Shown here: in pieces, positions 1-13,446 of the stretch
How positions within the stretch are numbered: the stretch's first letter is position 1
How the letters are laid out: each line of letters starts with the position of its first letter
Source of the DNA: Lichenostomus cassidix
Lineage: Eukaryota > Chordata > Aves > Passeriformes > Meliphagidae
Reading direction: 5' to 3'
DNA: 64,000 nucleotides
Assembly (NCBI GenBank): GCA_008360975.2
Contig: CM039182.1
Location: 81,003,405 to 81,067,404, forward strand
Program-made: the position numbers and the translations under genes
The notes under the pieces: model-generated
Told to the model about the DNA's origin: nothing
What the model saw: the letters and a program-made list of their open reading frames with translations, nothing else
Databases searched by the model: none

Positions 1-143
1 TTTGGACCTCCAAGGAGAGAACTGTTACTGCTGTAGTTCAGACACCAGCCTACGGACAAGAGAAGTGACAAAATTCCACCAAGGAACAGGGAAAGACAAA
101 ACTTCTGTCATGTAAGAGGACAACAAGGAGACAACAGCTAAAG
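1..143 (+). other. Candidate 3' part of a noncoding or 5'-UTR exon ending in a splice donor
   Basis: The first 143 bases end in AAAG followed at 144 by GTGAGTC, a near-perfect vertebrate 5' splice site. The segment is richer in C and G than the intron-like DNA that follows. One frame (from base 2) is open from the window edge to a TAA at about 113-115, which is before the donor; the other two frames also stop. If this is an exon it is therefore noncoding or carries a short C-terminus or UTR. The acceptor or promoter would lie outside the window. I do not recognise the encoded peptide. The exon call rests on the donor and the change in composition only. Confidence 0.35.
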
Positions 144-1508
144 GTGAGTCAAATCCCTTCATATTAACTCTTGATATTTTCTGGATAAAAAGTCAAGAAT
201 TCTTTAATTTTGAAGGGCTACATTTTCATAGAAATGTATTGTTATTCACACAATGCATCTACACATAGGATTAAACTAGAAAATAATATTGAATTTTCAA
301 GGATAAATTTTGCATTTGCATGGGTGCTAGAAATACGAAACAAAGCTTAAGCCACCCTATTATTTCATTATCTTTTAGTTTCTCATGCTACCTTCTACCT
401 GATGAGGACTCAGAACTCAGCATGTGTGGCATGACTTATCTGTCCTGTATGGATCAATCTTGTCATTACTGCTCTCCTAGAATGAAAGCAGCCCACACTT
501 GGACTGGGACTAACCCTTCACAGTGCTTTGTTATCTCAGTGATGACTTCAGTCCTTGTTGCAAACAGTACATTGTGCCTGAAGGGAGGTACTGGATGTTC
601 CCATAAAGTTACTGACTGCTATCATAAAGCTTTTGTACATCTCCTTTTATGGGGTCTGGATCACTGAGTGACTTACAAACGAAACCTTGAATTCAAGGGT
701 GGGGAGAAAGGCAGTCAGTTCACAGTAGCCTGCAAAGCACCAAAGTGGCACCACTTTCTGATCTAGAAATAGAATACACTTTATTCTTGATGGCAAGTCT
801 CACCAGTAAAGGAAAGTCTATGCATGACAATGTGTTAAAAGTCACAACTGTACATTTTAGTCTCTCTGGTTTCATGAGATATTACCCAGTTTTGATACTT
901 AGTCACTTCTTCCTTTGCTGCTTCTCAGCTGGCTGTGGCTTAAAGACATATAAGGCACGCTTGGTTGGGTTATCCTATCTCTTAGTCGGACCTTTACAAT
1001 GCTTTCTGTAAATTAATTTGTTCAATTCGGAAGACTGGCTATATAAAATAAATGTGCACTATATAAAATCATTATTTCTATTAAAGCAAAGAAAGCAATA
1101 CTGTATATGAAAAATTTTGTTGCAGTTCCAACAGAGTAAATTATCTGAAAGCCATTAGGCCATTTCTCTTTGAAGATTATTGTACATAAAATGCATTATT
1201 AACTTACTAAATGTTATTGAAAAGTACAGTTAAAATAATGTGATTAAAAGACAATGACTCTAAACTCAAATTGTCCTTTCCATTGTAAAGTAGGGTTTTC
1301 TTTTTTTAACAGGCTATAGAGGTGCTTAGTTTACTAGCAGGAAAAATTTTCCTTATAAAAAGAATATTTTACTTCTCTCTTAGCTGGAAATATTCACTCG
1401 TGTTAAAATCTTTCAAGTATTTAAGGAATAAAGAATAAATTTGAAGCCAAGACATTAAAATGTGTTTCCGCATTTTTAATCCACAGATGGGAGAAGCTGA
1501 TTTGTGGA
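144..1508. other. Unique AT-rich DNA, intron-like; no gene recognised
   Basis: No repeat family, splice-bounded exon or conserved-looking frame is seen. The frame at 320-667 and the one at 745-1011 have no recognisable domains and look like chance frames. A run of T at about 1302-1308 precedes an AG, but no exon with a donor follows. Confidence 0.5.
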
Positions 1509-1843
1509 AAATCATAGGATCACAGAACCATTTAGGTTGGGAAAGACCTCTGAGATCATCAAGTCCAACATTACCCAGCACTGCCAAGTCCACCACTAAC
1601 CCATGTCCTTTTGCACCACATCTGCACATCTCTCAAATACCTCCACAGTGACTCCACAACTTTGCTGGGCAGCCTGTTCCAATGCTTGACTACTGATTTG
1701 GTGAAGAAATATATCCAATCTAAATCTTCCTTGGCACAGCTTGATGCCATTTCCTCTTGTCCTGCCACTTGATTCTTGGAAGAAGAGACCCACAACCACC
1801 TACTATAATCTCAGGTAGTTGTAGAGGGCAATAAGGTCCTATG
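1509..1843 (-). repeat. CR1 LINE, 3' end fragment
   Basis: The plus strand starts AATCATAGGATCACAGAA and continues into wording typical of the reverse complement of an avian CR1 3' end (ggttgggaaagacctctgag). On the minus strand a frame at 1571-1795 reads VVKHWNRLPSKVVES, the conserved C-terminal segment of CR1 ORF2 that follows the RT domain. The element is 5'-truncated near the codons for a YNYL-like segment (1811-1838), as is usual for CR1. The ORF is decayed. Confidence 0.9.
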
Positions 1844-4380
1844 AGTAAGTCACCCCACAGAGACATCCTCCCCACACTAGGAAAGCAACAGACCAACAGG
1901 GATGTTGGACCTTGCAAAGTTCTAGCTACATCCTTGTAGTAGAAGAATGCTGACAAGCATAAGTGAGATAGGTTTTACAGCTCTCTGCTTTTGTACCAGT
2001 GTTGAGCAAGCATCACTCACACTTGTGACTGGCGGCACACCTTAGCTACCTCCAAACACAGAGCCAGGCACATGCATCCTCACTGTGCACCAAAACTATT
2101 ACAAGCAACATCTTGCCTACAAACTCTTTTTTGCCTTGCTTTTTTGAGAGAATGGAATCTGATCAAGTCACAAGAAAGATGCTTTACAGTTCTCTAGGCG
2201 GGTCCAAGCTCAGGATTGCTCAAGGTGTCAGTGCTGCAGAAAATATTTTGGCATATACTCACTCTTGACTCAGTCTAGAAGATGACACAAAGGGTGTCCA
2301 GAAGTCACAGATTACCACATTTGGGCTTTCAGACTTCAGGCAATTAACAGACATAATGAAAACTTGGTCTTGCTTCGCTCCATGTAATTGAATCTTCAAA
2401 ACCCTCCAACTTCATTTTCCATTTTGCCTATCTCCTGCAAATCTTCTTATGCAAAACCTCTGCTTGTTGCAGAATATCACCTTTTGGAAAGGATGTAAAT
2501 ATAATTTCTCTACTGATGTATGATCTGAATGTCATCTGACATTCATCTGACCATTATATTTATTCTGGTTTGTGTTTATGTTGGGGTAGTACTAGAGAGA
2601 ACCAAACACAGAACTGTGTCCTGTGTAATGTAAAACAGAAAAAGGAGTGTCTGACTCGATTATCTTACAGTACAATCAATGAAATTCTTCATTTGCCAGT
2701 GTGTGTTGTTGAGTGACTCTGTGGAAGACATATATGTTAATATGAAAAGTCAAAGAGGGAAAGCCTGGAATTTCTCGTATATACTTGAATAACTCAAGTA
2801 ATACAATTTCAGTGATCTATGAAGGATCAGTTCACAAGGGCTTTGAAACAAATCAAGTCTTTTAGGTCACCTGGGAAAATGCACTAAGTTCTACTCTGTT
2901 CCCTGCAGTAAAACATGAAATTGTGGAATGAATTATTTACAGCTTCAAGCGTCTCCATCTGTTCTTATTTTGCAATACTAACATTGTATATGCACTTCTT
3001 TATACCTCACTTGATCTGGTATCTGTATTCCATCCTTAATAATTCACTTCCAGCTTCATAATCTGTTAATATACCTCCAATTCCCAAATCGATGTCTACA
3101 AGAGCTCTTCAATGCTCCTTGTATATATAAACCACTAGCTAACCATACAAATGTTACAACCAGATAAGTAAAGTTGTAAATTTCTAGACAGCTTTGAAAT
3201 CATTAGCCTTATTTATTGCATTATTGCCACAGCTGTTATGCATCTGAAACTTGGGAGTTGGTGGTAATTGTATAATACACTAGTCAAGAACATGTTTTAT
3301 TAAATCAAAACTGTATTGAAAACCAGTTCAAAATATGTACATATTTTTATATTAAGACTTGGAAAGAAATATAGAAGCTAATAATTAATTAGATATGCAC
3401 AATCTTCAAGGGTAATCTCCTCCTATCTTTTTAGCGGCTCTAGTTTTCTCACACTTTCCTGACTGTTAAAGAGTAGCCACATGCAACACAAGATCAAAGG
3501 AAAAACTAATACTTCTTTCAAGAACAGTACATTCTATGCATTCATAGAGTTTATCTACTTAGGTAGGAGGTGTTCACAAATGACACAGGGGAAAGCAACC
3601 GAAAGATTCTTTGTGAAAAATAAGCAATGAGGAATTGCAGATTTCAGGTTTAAGTGGAAAAACATAATGCAATTTCTTAATGTTTTTAAGACATTAAATG
3701 TGAAAGGGTCCTGCTCCTTTTACCCTAATCCTATCAAACATATGCCAAAAGCCTGAGTTTGGGCAAATGTTCAAGCCATCTTATTTCATCTGATCTAGTG
3801 TACTCAAGGGGCAATGAACAACTGCTAGTACTGATGTGGTCTCATGGGTCAGCAGGCCAACCTTTGTTGCTGCTGGCATTGATTGTCAGAAAATGGATAG
3901 CAATATCATCAAGAAAATAGGAGCTTACATTCTTGGTTTTATTAGGATATCTTCTACTGGTTGTGTTGCATTCTCTCTTTCAGTGCAGCTGTCACTGCAG
4001 TGTCTTGCACTGAGCAATGTGTATTTCACAAAATGCTTTCTCTCAGTACTGCCTGTTGAACTGGACAGTTTTCAGCTCTATTTACCCTACAGTTGTATCC
4101 ATGCCTTTGTGTGCAATTGAAATGCTATCATCTTTTTTTCAGATTCCTCTTCAAGGTTAACTGTTTTAACTAACTGAAAAATGTCTCTGTGTCTTTTGAA
4201 GTATCCAGAGAATGTGTGGACCAAATTGGACTAGACAGTCAGTGCTCTCACTGATATTAAATGTGGGGTTTTGTTATTATTTGCGTAACAAACCAATTTA
4301 CTTTCTGTTTATTTCTTTACTGACATGTTATTCACTTTTCGCAATGTGGTAGGAAAAACGACAGAGAAAAATTACAGATA

Positions 4381-4409
4381 CTTCAACCATTTAACCCTTC
4401 AACCATTTA
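4381..4409. repeat. Short tandem duplication (13 bp, period 16)
   Basis: CTTCAACCATTTA occurs at 4381-4393 and again at 4397-4409, separated by ACC. It is a local slippage-type duplication. Confidence 0.8.
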
Positions 4410-6031
4410 GTCCAGAGCCACAAATTCCAGTCTGAGAATTTTTGGGGTAGGTAGATTCAGAGTTGCAACCTCTTGGATTTAAGTGGATGAACCAGCCCTT
4501 CAGATTCAGGTAAATGATTCTTTTAACAGAGCCCTTTCAGGCATTATTTCATTACCAGACTTGATTTTACTTTTTAATGCGTTGATATATGCCTTTCTCA
4601 AGAGATATTTAGGAATGGAAGGCACACTATCCAGTGGTGTTTTTTCCCTCTGATCTCTCTTTCTAGCCAAATCTTGAGTCTTAGGAAGACATGTTGTGTA
4701 TGTTTTCATTGTGTATGTTATTATACCAAGAGATATGTTCAAAACTTTTGGCAGAATGGGAGAAGGACAAACTTTAATACTTTCTATTGTTAAACATATG
4801 TTGACACAAAATCATTCTTTCATATAGCTGAATGAAGGTATTGCTTTGCTATGTGACAAATCATGTTCTTTCACCTCCATTCCAAATATAATTGAAATGT
4901 TACTAATACTGCAAGGCTGAATTCACCTCCATGTGAAACGCCTTAAAAAGGATACACCACAAGCCTGGTTTTTGCATCTCATGGATACCTCTCAATTTCT
5001 CTGTGTTATCAGTTACTTTCACAAAATTTAGACAGACCTCTTCTAATTTTATGTAAGAGTCCAGTCAGCCAGAGAGGTACAGTATATTTGCCTATTCTTT
5101 TTTTTCCGTAATCAATTGAAATTATTTTTCCTTTAGTACTACACAAAGAATGGGAGCGCAGAGAGATTATTTAAATTTCTGGCATTCAACAAAGGTCAGA
5201 GTTACAGGTAGCTCCAGTGCCAGGCTCTGGCTTTTTGGTGAATAACCGTAGGGAAGTGCATGGGATGCCTCACAGAGAGGTGGAGTCAGCAAGCAGCTGG
5301 AGGGAGATGTTGCAGTTAGCCAAGGCTAACCCACCACAAGAACTGAAAAGTATTTATACATAAAAATAGCCTTGAAACTAGCTCTTGTCACCCTAACTGC
5401 TTACTAGGAAGAAATGTTTGCATATGCATGTAGCCAGTCAATTATTTTATTTGATGCTACGTAGCTTCAAGCCAGAGATAACCATTTCACAGAGAAACAG
5501 ACAAAACATTGCATCCTCCATCATCAGTGACAGAAATTACAGGTATATGGTGTGTATCCTTATGGACAGCTCTACCTTTACATAGATTTTTACCAAAAAT
5601 CTGGTGAAAAGAGTAAAAATATTTTTCCTTCCATTTGTGGGTTTTTTTCTGTAGTTGAATACAGTTACCCTCCAGTGAATGTCACTAAATGCAGAAAATA
5701 TATGAGTTAGAACTTTAAAGAAAAAAAAAATCTTCAATACTTTCAATTTTAATTAATTGTCTGATTAAAAGACCTCCATATCTGCAGACACCATTCATTT
5801 GGAAAGAACAAATGAGAACAGGTTTAATAGGACAGACTTAGATAACACACTCATAGCAATTGTAAAGTCAGCTCAAGCTGCTTTGAAAAAGACAGTCACT
5901 GTCTCAAGTGATAGTGCAATGAGAAAAGCGAAAAAAATCACTAGGATAAAGAAAATAAGATCTCTGTTACATTTTTAAATATTGTCTAGTTCCTGACTAT
6001 TTTATAATATGCAGTTAAAATGTTTGTCCCC

Positions 6032-6053
6032 TATATATATATATATATATATT
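6032..6053. repeat. (TA)n microsatellite
   Basis: About eleven uninterrupted TA dinucleotides. It is likely to vary in length between individuals. Confidence 0.95.
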
Positions 6054-7459
6054 AGCTCTGCCAAATGAGTTCATAAAATAGACAAAATATGAAAATCACA
6101 AATCAAAATATACAAAAATAAAAGTGAAGAATAAATAAAAAATTCCAATTTGACGACAGGGGTTTGCCAATTGTTCTTCAAAAATTAAATGTATTTTAAT
6201 GTTATCTTCCTAGTTAGATATTAAGAGAATGTAATTTTTTCAACAATTACTCTATCTAGGAAGTCTAGATCAAATGATACTACCTTTATTTTATTTTGAA
6301 TGAGTCACAGGTAGGCAGTGACTTGAATATGCTAGTCATATATTCTTTGAAATATGGATTTGCATATTTGCAGAGGTTTCACAGAGCTGTTAAAAAAACC
6401 CCAAAAATCTTACAGGTTGGAGTGAACCTGAATGGTGGATAAATACAGAAAAATTGTGATCCTCCTTACATACAGCCAGTTAACAGAAGAAGCTAATTTA
6501 ACTGAGTAAATTATTTACTCATCTTCCATCTTAAACAGTCTTGCTAAAATGACATTATTTCCTACTCCACAAATTTTAAAATGATTAGGTTATTGAAGTT
6601 ATGTTTCTATTCCCATTATGCCTGTAATAAACTTCTCTTACACTCAGCAGTTTTGTCTGTCCCAATTATTGCTACAGTCTGTAAATATAGACCTTCCATT
6701 TTGCCATCAAAAATTACACTGAAACCTGCATGGCTAAAAAATTTATGCACTGTAAATTTACTGAAATGAAGCTATAATGGTACCATAAATCTTCAGTATT
6801 TAGTATGAAAATGCACTCCCATATTATTTATTGATGCTTTTCATATATTTTTGTCTAAAATGTTAAAGGAACAGAAATCTGTGATTTTACACCTGAGTTT
6901 TCTGCAAAGAGCAAATTGTGCAAAATACGTGATCCATAAAACCTTTTTGCTATAAGCATAATTGCTACCTAATAAGATTATTCAACTGCTAATTAAAGGT
7001 ACTGAAACCTTGGTACTGTAAAAGATTAGGGATTCTGTAAAAACTACTATTCCTGTTAGAAATAGTCATTCAAACCGAGGAATGGGAAGACTCAGAGCAT
7101 GCATTGTAAATTACTTTTATGAGATGAATCTTGGTGGGAGGATATACACATTTGAAATCATGAAAACTTAGAAGAGTATAAGGAAACTAAAAGACCCTTG
7201 AAAGTACAGTACATAGTAAGCCCAAAATGTCTAAAATACCTGAGTGTGTCTACATAACTAAAATGTAATAAGTGTTTGATTACCTTTTCTACTTTAGTGA
7301 GACTGAAAAATATATCATCTTCTAGGATGTCACAGTGTGCTTTTGAAGTCAGTAATTCAGGCAGTGTATTTCTCTGCTGTAGTATATTAGTTTACAGAAA
7401 ATGCTTCTAATTTTACATCTGATTTTCTCCATTTTCTCCAGCAATACTGCTGATTTGTC

Positions 7460-8330
7460 CGTATAGCATTGGAAGCAGCACTCTGGCTGACATCCCATGA
7501 AAGGAGAGTAGAGGAACAAAATCCCCCCCTCACCCTGCTGCCCACTCTGCTTTGGATGCAGCCCAGGACACGTTTGGCTCTCTGGGCTGGGAGTGCACAT
7601 GGCTGGGTCATGTCCAGCCTCTTATCCATCATCACCAACTCCTTCTCAGCAGGGCTGCTCTGGATCTGTTCATCCCCAGCCTGGGTTGGTACCAGGGGCT
7701 GCCCAGACCCAGGTGCAGCACCTTGCACTTGGTCTTGTTGAACCTCAAGAGATTCCCATGGGCCTCTTCTAGAGCTTACCTGAGTCCCTCTGGATGGCAT
7801 CCTGTCCTTCAGGTGTGGAAACACACCACTCAACTTGGTGTCATCTGCAAATTTGCTGAGGGTGCACTCAATCCCTTCGTCTATGTCATTAAATGAAGAT
7901 ATTAAATACAACTTAACAGAAATCCCTGAGGGACACCACTTATCACTGATGTCCTTCAGGATTCTGAGCCTTTGACCACTACCCTGTGGATGCAACCATC
8001 CAACCACTTTCTTATCCATCTAACAGTTCACTCATCAAATCCTCTCTCCAATAAGAAGGAAAGGATATTTCGGGGGACTCTGTCAAAGGCCTTACATAAG
8101 TTCAGATAAATGACATCCATAACCCTTCCCTTGTCTACTGATGCAGTCACTCCATCACAGAAGGCCATCAGTTTGTTACTCAGGACCTGCCTTTGATGAA
8201 GATTTGCTGGTTGTCTCAAATCACCTCAATATACTTCAGTCTAACTCCTACAATATGATATTCCCAGGCACACAGGTGAGGCTGACAGCTGTGTAGTTCC
8301 CAGGGTCCTCCTTTCTATTCCTAACCAATA
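7460..8330 (-). repeat. CR1 LINE, ORF2 reverse-transcriptase fragment
   Basis: Read on the minus strand, 8219-8028 gives DGVTASVDKGRVMDVIYLN and CKAFDRVPRNIL, the RT block before the catalytic motif. The frame from 8019 down gives NDIDEGIECTLSKFADDTK, which carries the catalytic FADD motif of CR1 RT. Beyond that the frame slips (compensating frameshifts through about 7830-7690) and returns at SSPAEKEL and AKRVLGCIQSRV. An internal in-frame stop lies between the two pieces. The 3' end and tail are missing at the left, and the 5' part is truncated or too diverged near 8330. It is a dead element, not a host gene. The long plus-strand frames here are shadows of it. Confidence 0.92.
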
Positions 8331-11300
8331 GGCACAAATCTATGTGATCAAAATCTGGAGCCCAAAGGAACAACTTTGTCTCCCCTTCTTGTTGACTGTT
8401 GGTCAACAGCTGTTTCAACAAGTGAGTTACTATTTCTCTTTTCCAGGAGTACTTTCACTATCAATCCAGGAGCCTTACCTTCATAAGCTTAAATTTGAAA
8501 ATAATTAGCTTTTATGCCAATTGGAAGTTTCAGAAAAAAAATATGGATTAATTTATTGTGTTGGTAGCCTAAGATCATTAGATGTGGAGCCTAAGCTCCT
8601 TCTTTGATTCTAGACTGTCTTTGTGTTCCTCAATAATTTACAAAGACACAGTTTTGAGCTATCTTTTGCTATCTGTAGGTTCTGTTTAAACTATTTTATT
8701 TCACTCTTGCATTTCAAGTTCAGGACAAATCTCATTTTTCATTAAAAATATATTGAACTTACTTGGATAGAAAAGCAGCAAAAGAGGAAAATTTGCACAG
8801 AAGAAATGTACCTATTTAGGAGGCTAAAAATTTTGAATTAAGAGGTTGATAAATTATTGCACATACTATGTGTCACATGCATGTTATTTACTAAAGTAGA
8901 TTGAATCATCCTAAGAGGCTATTTGCATTTGAATTCAGCTCAATGCTTCATTTTACCACAGGGATAATTAAAGAGGCTTGTCTAAAACAAGAAATGATGT
9001 AAGACAAATGTTCTTAAAATTTTGAAAGATTTGATTAGTCTTTCTGTTTCTTCATTGTTTTTATACATTTGTCCTAGTCTTCAAAGGGTTTCAAATGGAT
9101 ACTAAAAATACAACGAAAAACAGGAAAAATGTCAGAGAATCTCAAACAATGAAAATGACTGCATATTAGAGAATCTGAAGGGACTTACAAATGTTTACCA
9201 AAACTATGAAAGTGGCCTATGTTTTTTCACATTGGAGTTTAAACAAACAATATTTATAGTTTATCAGTGAAAAAGAGTTCATGTATTACTATTATTATGT
9301 TCCACCTTATCCAGACAGCTTTAAGAAAAAGGAGAGGAAACAAATTGAGTGAACAACAATGTGTTGAGCCAAATGAGAGGCACAGGATGCCAATCACTTG
9401 CACATGGATGATGGTGTCCATCAAGTTTGCTGAAAGTATTTTCAATCAGAGGAAAAATATCAAAGTCTTGTAATGATTGTAAATTGCATGGATTTCCCAT
9501 TCTCATGAGCTAGCTCTGGTTTGGATATTAAACTCATACCCATACAAAGGGTTTTTTCATATAAATATAAATCATTCTACCGGTCGTGCATGAAACGTCC
9601 CTAGCAACATAAGGTATTAAGATCATCCATCAGCAGCCATATAGTAATCAAAAAGGTTTCACCACTTTCTTCTCTTGGTTGGCTTTCCTAAAGGCCAAAT
9701 AGAACTCAGCTGGATATTCATATCTCAGAGAAACCGTGGGTCATTAAACATGTCTCCATACATAAGGATTGGTATGAGAAAATATTGATGTTTGCACTTG
9801 AAGGAACAGCACTGATTAAAGTGTTTTGCTTTCATTCCTAATAATTCCTTTACCAAGAAAGGACAGATTTTTAGAAACAGAGAATTGTCTCTCAAATTCC
9901 CTCAAATGTCTTATTGAAGTTCTTTGTTTCATCAATTTACTATTTCTCAATTGTGTAACAAGGAAGAGAAATATTACCTTGTTAGCACATCTTTCTGTCT
10001 GATAAACAAATCCATTTTGATGTGTGCTAAAAGAAATATGAGAGAGAAAATGTATGTAGGTGAGCAGTCATGTGCTTGTAAAATGAATTATTTCTTATGA
10101 AATAAAATTGAGGAAGTGAGGAAGTTAAATACAAACTGCAAAGTTTTAAATTTAATCTCAATAATAAAAAGATTTATTCATTCTCTCCTAGTATTTCTCT
10201 CTTTCTGTACTTCAGAACTGAAAGGTCAACACATTGCTCACTATGTCACAGTCTTTTCTACATAATAATTTACCACACCAGTAACTGAAAATATAGTAGA
10301 TCTAAGTGTTTGAAGATAGTCACAATTATCTTTTTCCTGTGATTGCTCATGTTTGACCAAGCTAATTATTCCTTGCTTCTTTCCAGATTTACAATGATTG
10401 CCAAAGCATGTTTTTAGAAGGATAGCAGCCAGAAGGGCAGAAGAAACAGCTCAGAGAATGCTAATAGGGCTTATGAACTCCAGCTTTTTAAAGGGGTGTG
10501 ACCTGTCATACCAGAGTATCTGACTGCTGCATCTTAAATAAGAGCAGGGGAGTAGGGCCAGTAGTCTGGTTTTGTGATTTGACTTGAAACTGATGACACT
10601 GCTTCAATCCACAGAATAACAAAACTTAAATGGCAGAGACTGTATTATTTATGATTCTCTGTAAGGAGTAGATGTTGCCCTACATTTCAATATTTCACTG
10701 GCAATGAATATCTTTAAGCAGAACTAGACCTATAAGTTTAAAAAATAGACTCATTTTAAATTGAATATATTTGTTTATGTTCAGTAGGCATTTGATTTTA
10801 AAGAACAACCAAATGATACCATTTTGTATAAACCCTGGGAAAAATCTGAGGATGGCACAGCTAAATCATGAAGAAAGTGACACAGAAAAAAAAAGTGCTT
10901 AAATCTTTGGTGGAAAGACTGGTTAATAGTTTACTTCTTCCTGTAAAATAGATGTAAAATTAATACAACTCCAAATTTCTTATTAGATAAGCTACAGCAT
11001 ACTGCAGTATCTTGAAATTTTAATATCAGATTATCACATTCATGGGGAAAAGTGTTTGCAGTTAAACCTTAATCAAGGAATTTTTTTTTTCAAAAAGTAA
11101 GTGCATAAATTTAAAATTCTTCAAAGATAATACCCTTTGCTTAGACATCCAAGGCAATAAAAAGAAGTTAATGATGAGAAGCACATTCTTTAAAATGTGG
11201 TGTTTGTTTTGTCCTTTAAACATACAGCGATAATGCTGAAAGCCACAGCAACATAACTCTGCTACCCTACATTCTCTCTTTCACGGCAATACTGAGTAAA

Positions 11301-13446
11301 TGACTGGTGAGACATGGTAAAGAAGGAAATTTTTAGAATTTGTTATTTTAATATTGTCATTAATACAAGTCTCATAGCAATTGAGCTACTGACACTACCT
11401 AAGCAAAGCAGGCTCTTAGAAACAAATCCATAATATAAGTCAAAACATAATATGGATCCAGCCATGACTGACATTTAAATTTACAAAGGTGATCTATCTT
11501 AACGAAGTAATTTCCACTAGGAAAATCCTGACCAATTCCAGGTCAAGGTTAAGGGAGACAGAGCCAGCTCCACCTGCAACTTGATACAGTTTAAATTCAC
11601 TCTTTGAATATCCTCAAAGGCTGTTGGCCATTCCGGGTGAAAGCACTGAAATTGATGATTTTTGTTCAAATATTCAAAAGGCACTAGACCAGAGAAAGGA
11701 ATTGAGAACAGCAGTAAGCATGACTTCAAACATTAATTATTAAGCAGGTAGGATCAAAGGAATCATTACTGTCAAGCACTGTTCAAAGAACTGGTAATGT
11801 TCTCCATACAGTGACTTCATCTGAGAACTATGCTCAAATTTCCTATTGAGAACCTACTTTTTGTCACACTTTGACCACCCCATTTCATCTAGCAGTGAGC
11901 CAAAGAGAAAAGGAAGTGAAGGATGTGCTCTGAGGACCCAGCAATTAACTAGCAAAAGCACAATGGAAGTACAGTCTTTGTGCATATTACAGAGTGATAT
12001 TCTTGTGATTAGTTGGTTGCTTATATGCTTATTTAAATTCTTAAAATTCCAATATTTTGTCCGCCAACATGTCACATTAAAACTTTTGCTTCACTTGCCT
12101 CTTTATCTAACAATTTTTGTAGTATTTCTGATTCTGCATGATACACCTGAGATAAGAATCTACTGCTGCCAACATCTAATTTGTATTGACTGCACTTTGT
12201 AGAAAGGTTATGAAATTTTATGGTACTAAAACATTTAGTTAAGCACCAGCACTCAGCCTCCAAGCACTGTCTTACAGGTAATATGAATTACTTTCTTCTG
12301 ACATATCAGTGATTTTATTCCATTTTCTTGGATATCATTAACACATTTAAGTGCTATATCTAATAATGAAATCCTAAGATTGTGGGTTTCACTATGCCAC
12401 TGGAAGTACTGATCAATCAGTATCTCTAGGCAGAGATGAAGCCAATTTACTTTAATATCATCGAAAATGGTCTGTCTATACAAGATGGATGAGCTATTTA
12501 ACAGCTTAAATACCCCCTCTATTGGATTACTGTATTTTATCTGTTTTGTATGGAAGATGCAGTGCAGTAGTGTCTGAAAAACCATGTATGGTATTTTGTG
12601 ATATTTTAATACCTTTGAGGTACTAATCTAACAGAAATTCCAATTCTGATCTAATTAGTTATGGGAATAAGCTAAATGTGGGAATGATTTTCCATTTTTA
12701 ATACACTGAGCTCAGTGGAACAATGACAGTAAGGGTAATGGGGTGAAACTGCTTATATTGCTACTTTCAGAGGATTCCTTCAATATGACCTTTTTTAGCT
12801 AGACCATGCAAGTCCTGTTGATAGCATTATATTACAGTGACTTTATTTATTGCAGAATCAAGACACAACAAATGCTTGTATTTTTTTATAATTTCTTCCT
12901 TACAAAGAGAAAATGCTTGCTATGAATGAATATCACATTGAGACTATTCATCATATAACTGCTACAAAATATGTGGCTTGTTCCAGGCAGGGTTGATCTT
13001 GTACTGACATTGGTTCTGTTATTTGTTGGAAAAACCCTTCAGGAGTCTTGCTCTTGCACACAGTGCTGGAAGACCTCTCTTCTACTAAGTCCTTACTGTC
13101 AGCAGATCCTTCCAGGGTTGCTTAGACAATTTACTCTCTCTGGGATTTGAACAGAATGGCAAAAGCTATTATTTTTAAAGCAGAGCTAGAATAAATCAGT
13201 CCCCAAACAAGGACAATTTAAGCTAGCTTTATAATTCTCGGAGTGAAAGTTACATGAAAGAATTGTTGCAATCACATGTACTTGGATTCAATGCAAAAGT
13301 TTGAAAATGCTGGATAAGCATCTCTTTGCAGTATTGATGTTGATTTATAATAGCACCTGGAACACTGGTAATGATCCAAAAGACTGAGATAAAAAAAACC
13401 CACTGTGATCGCATTTTGAAAGAGAGAGACAGAAAAGAGAAATGTT
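8331..13446. other. Unique AT-rich stretch; no gene recognised
   Basis: About 5.1 kb without recognised repeats. The first 130 bases may be very decayed CR1. The frames at 11846-12202, 12253-12585 and 13250-13519 have no recognisable product. A segment near 11520-11710 is slightly GC-richer but unassigned. Confidence 0.45.

Larger units (their letters stand above)
1844..7459. other. Long unique AT-rich stretch; no gene recognised
   Basis: About 5.6 kb with no recognised transposable element. It contains a TA microsatellite (6032-6053), a 13-bp microduplication (4381-4409) and scattered T and A runs. The open frames (for example 3836-4120 and 4506-4742) show no domain, no splice context and no codon bias that I can support. 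Nothing else is seen. Confidence 0.5.

Noticed and set aside
7469..7896. Plus-strand frames of 90 and 114 codons
   Set aside because: Antisense shadows of the CR1 RT region.
7387..8019. 210-codon minus-strand frame as a gene
   Set aside because: It is CR1 ORF2 read through compensating frameshifts, with FADDTK in the middle; not a host gene.
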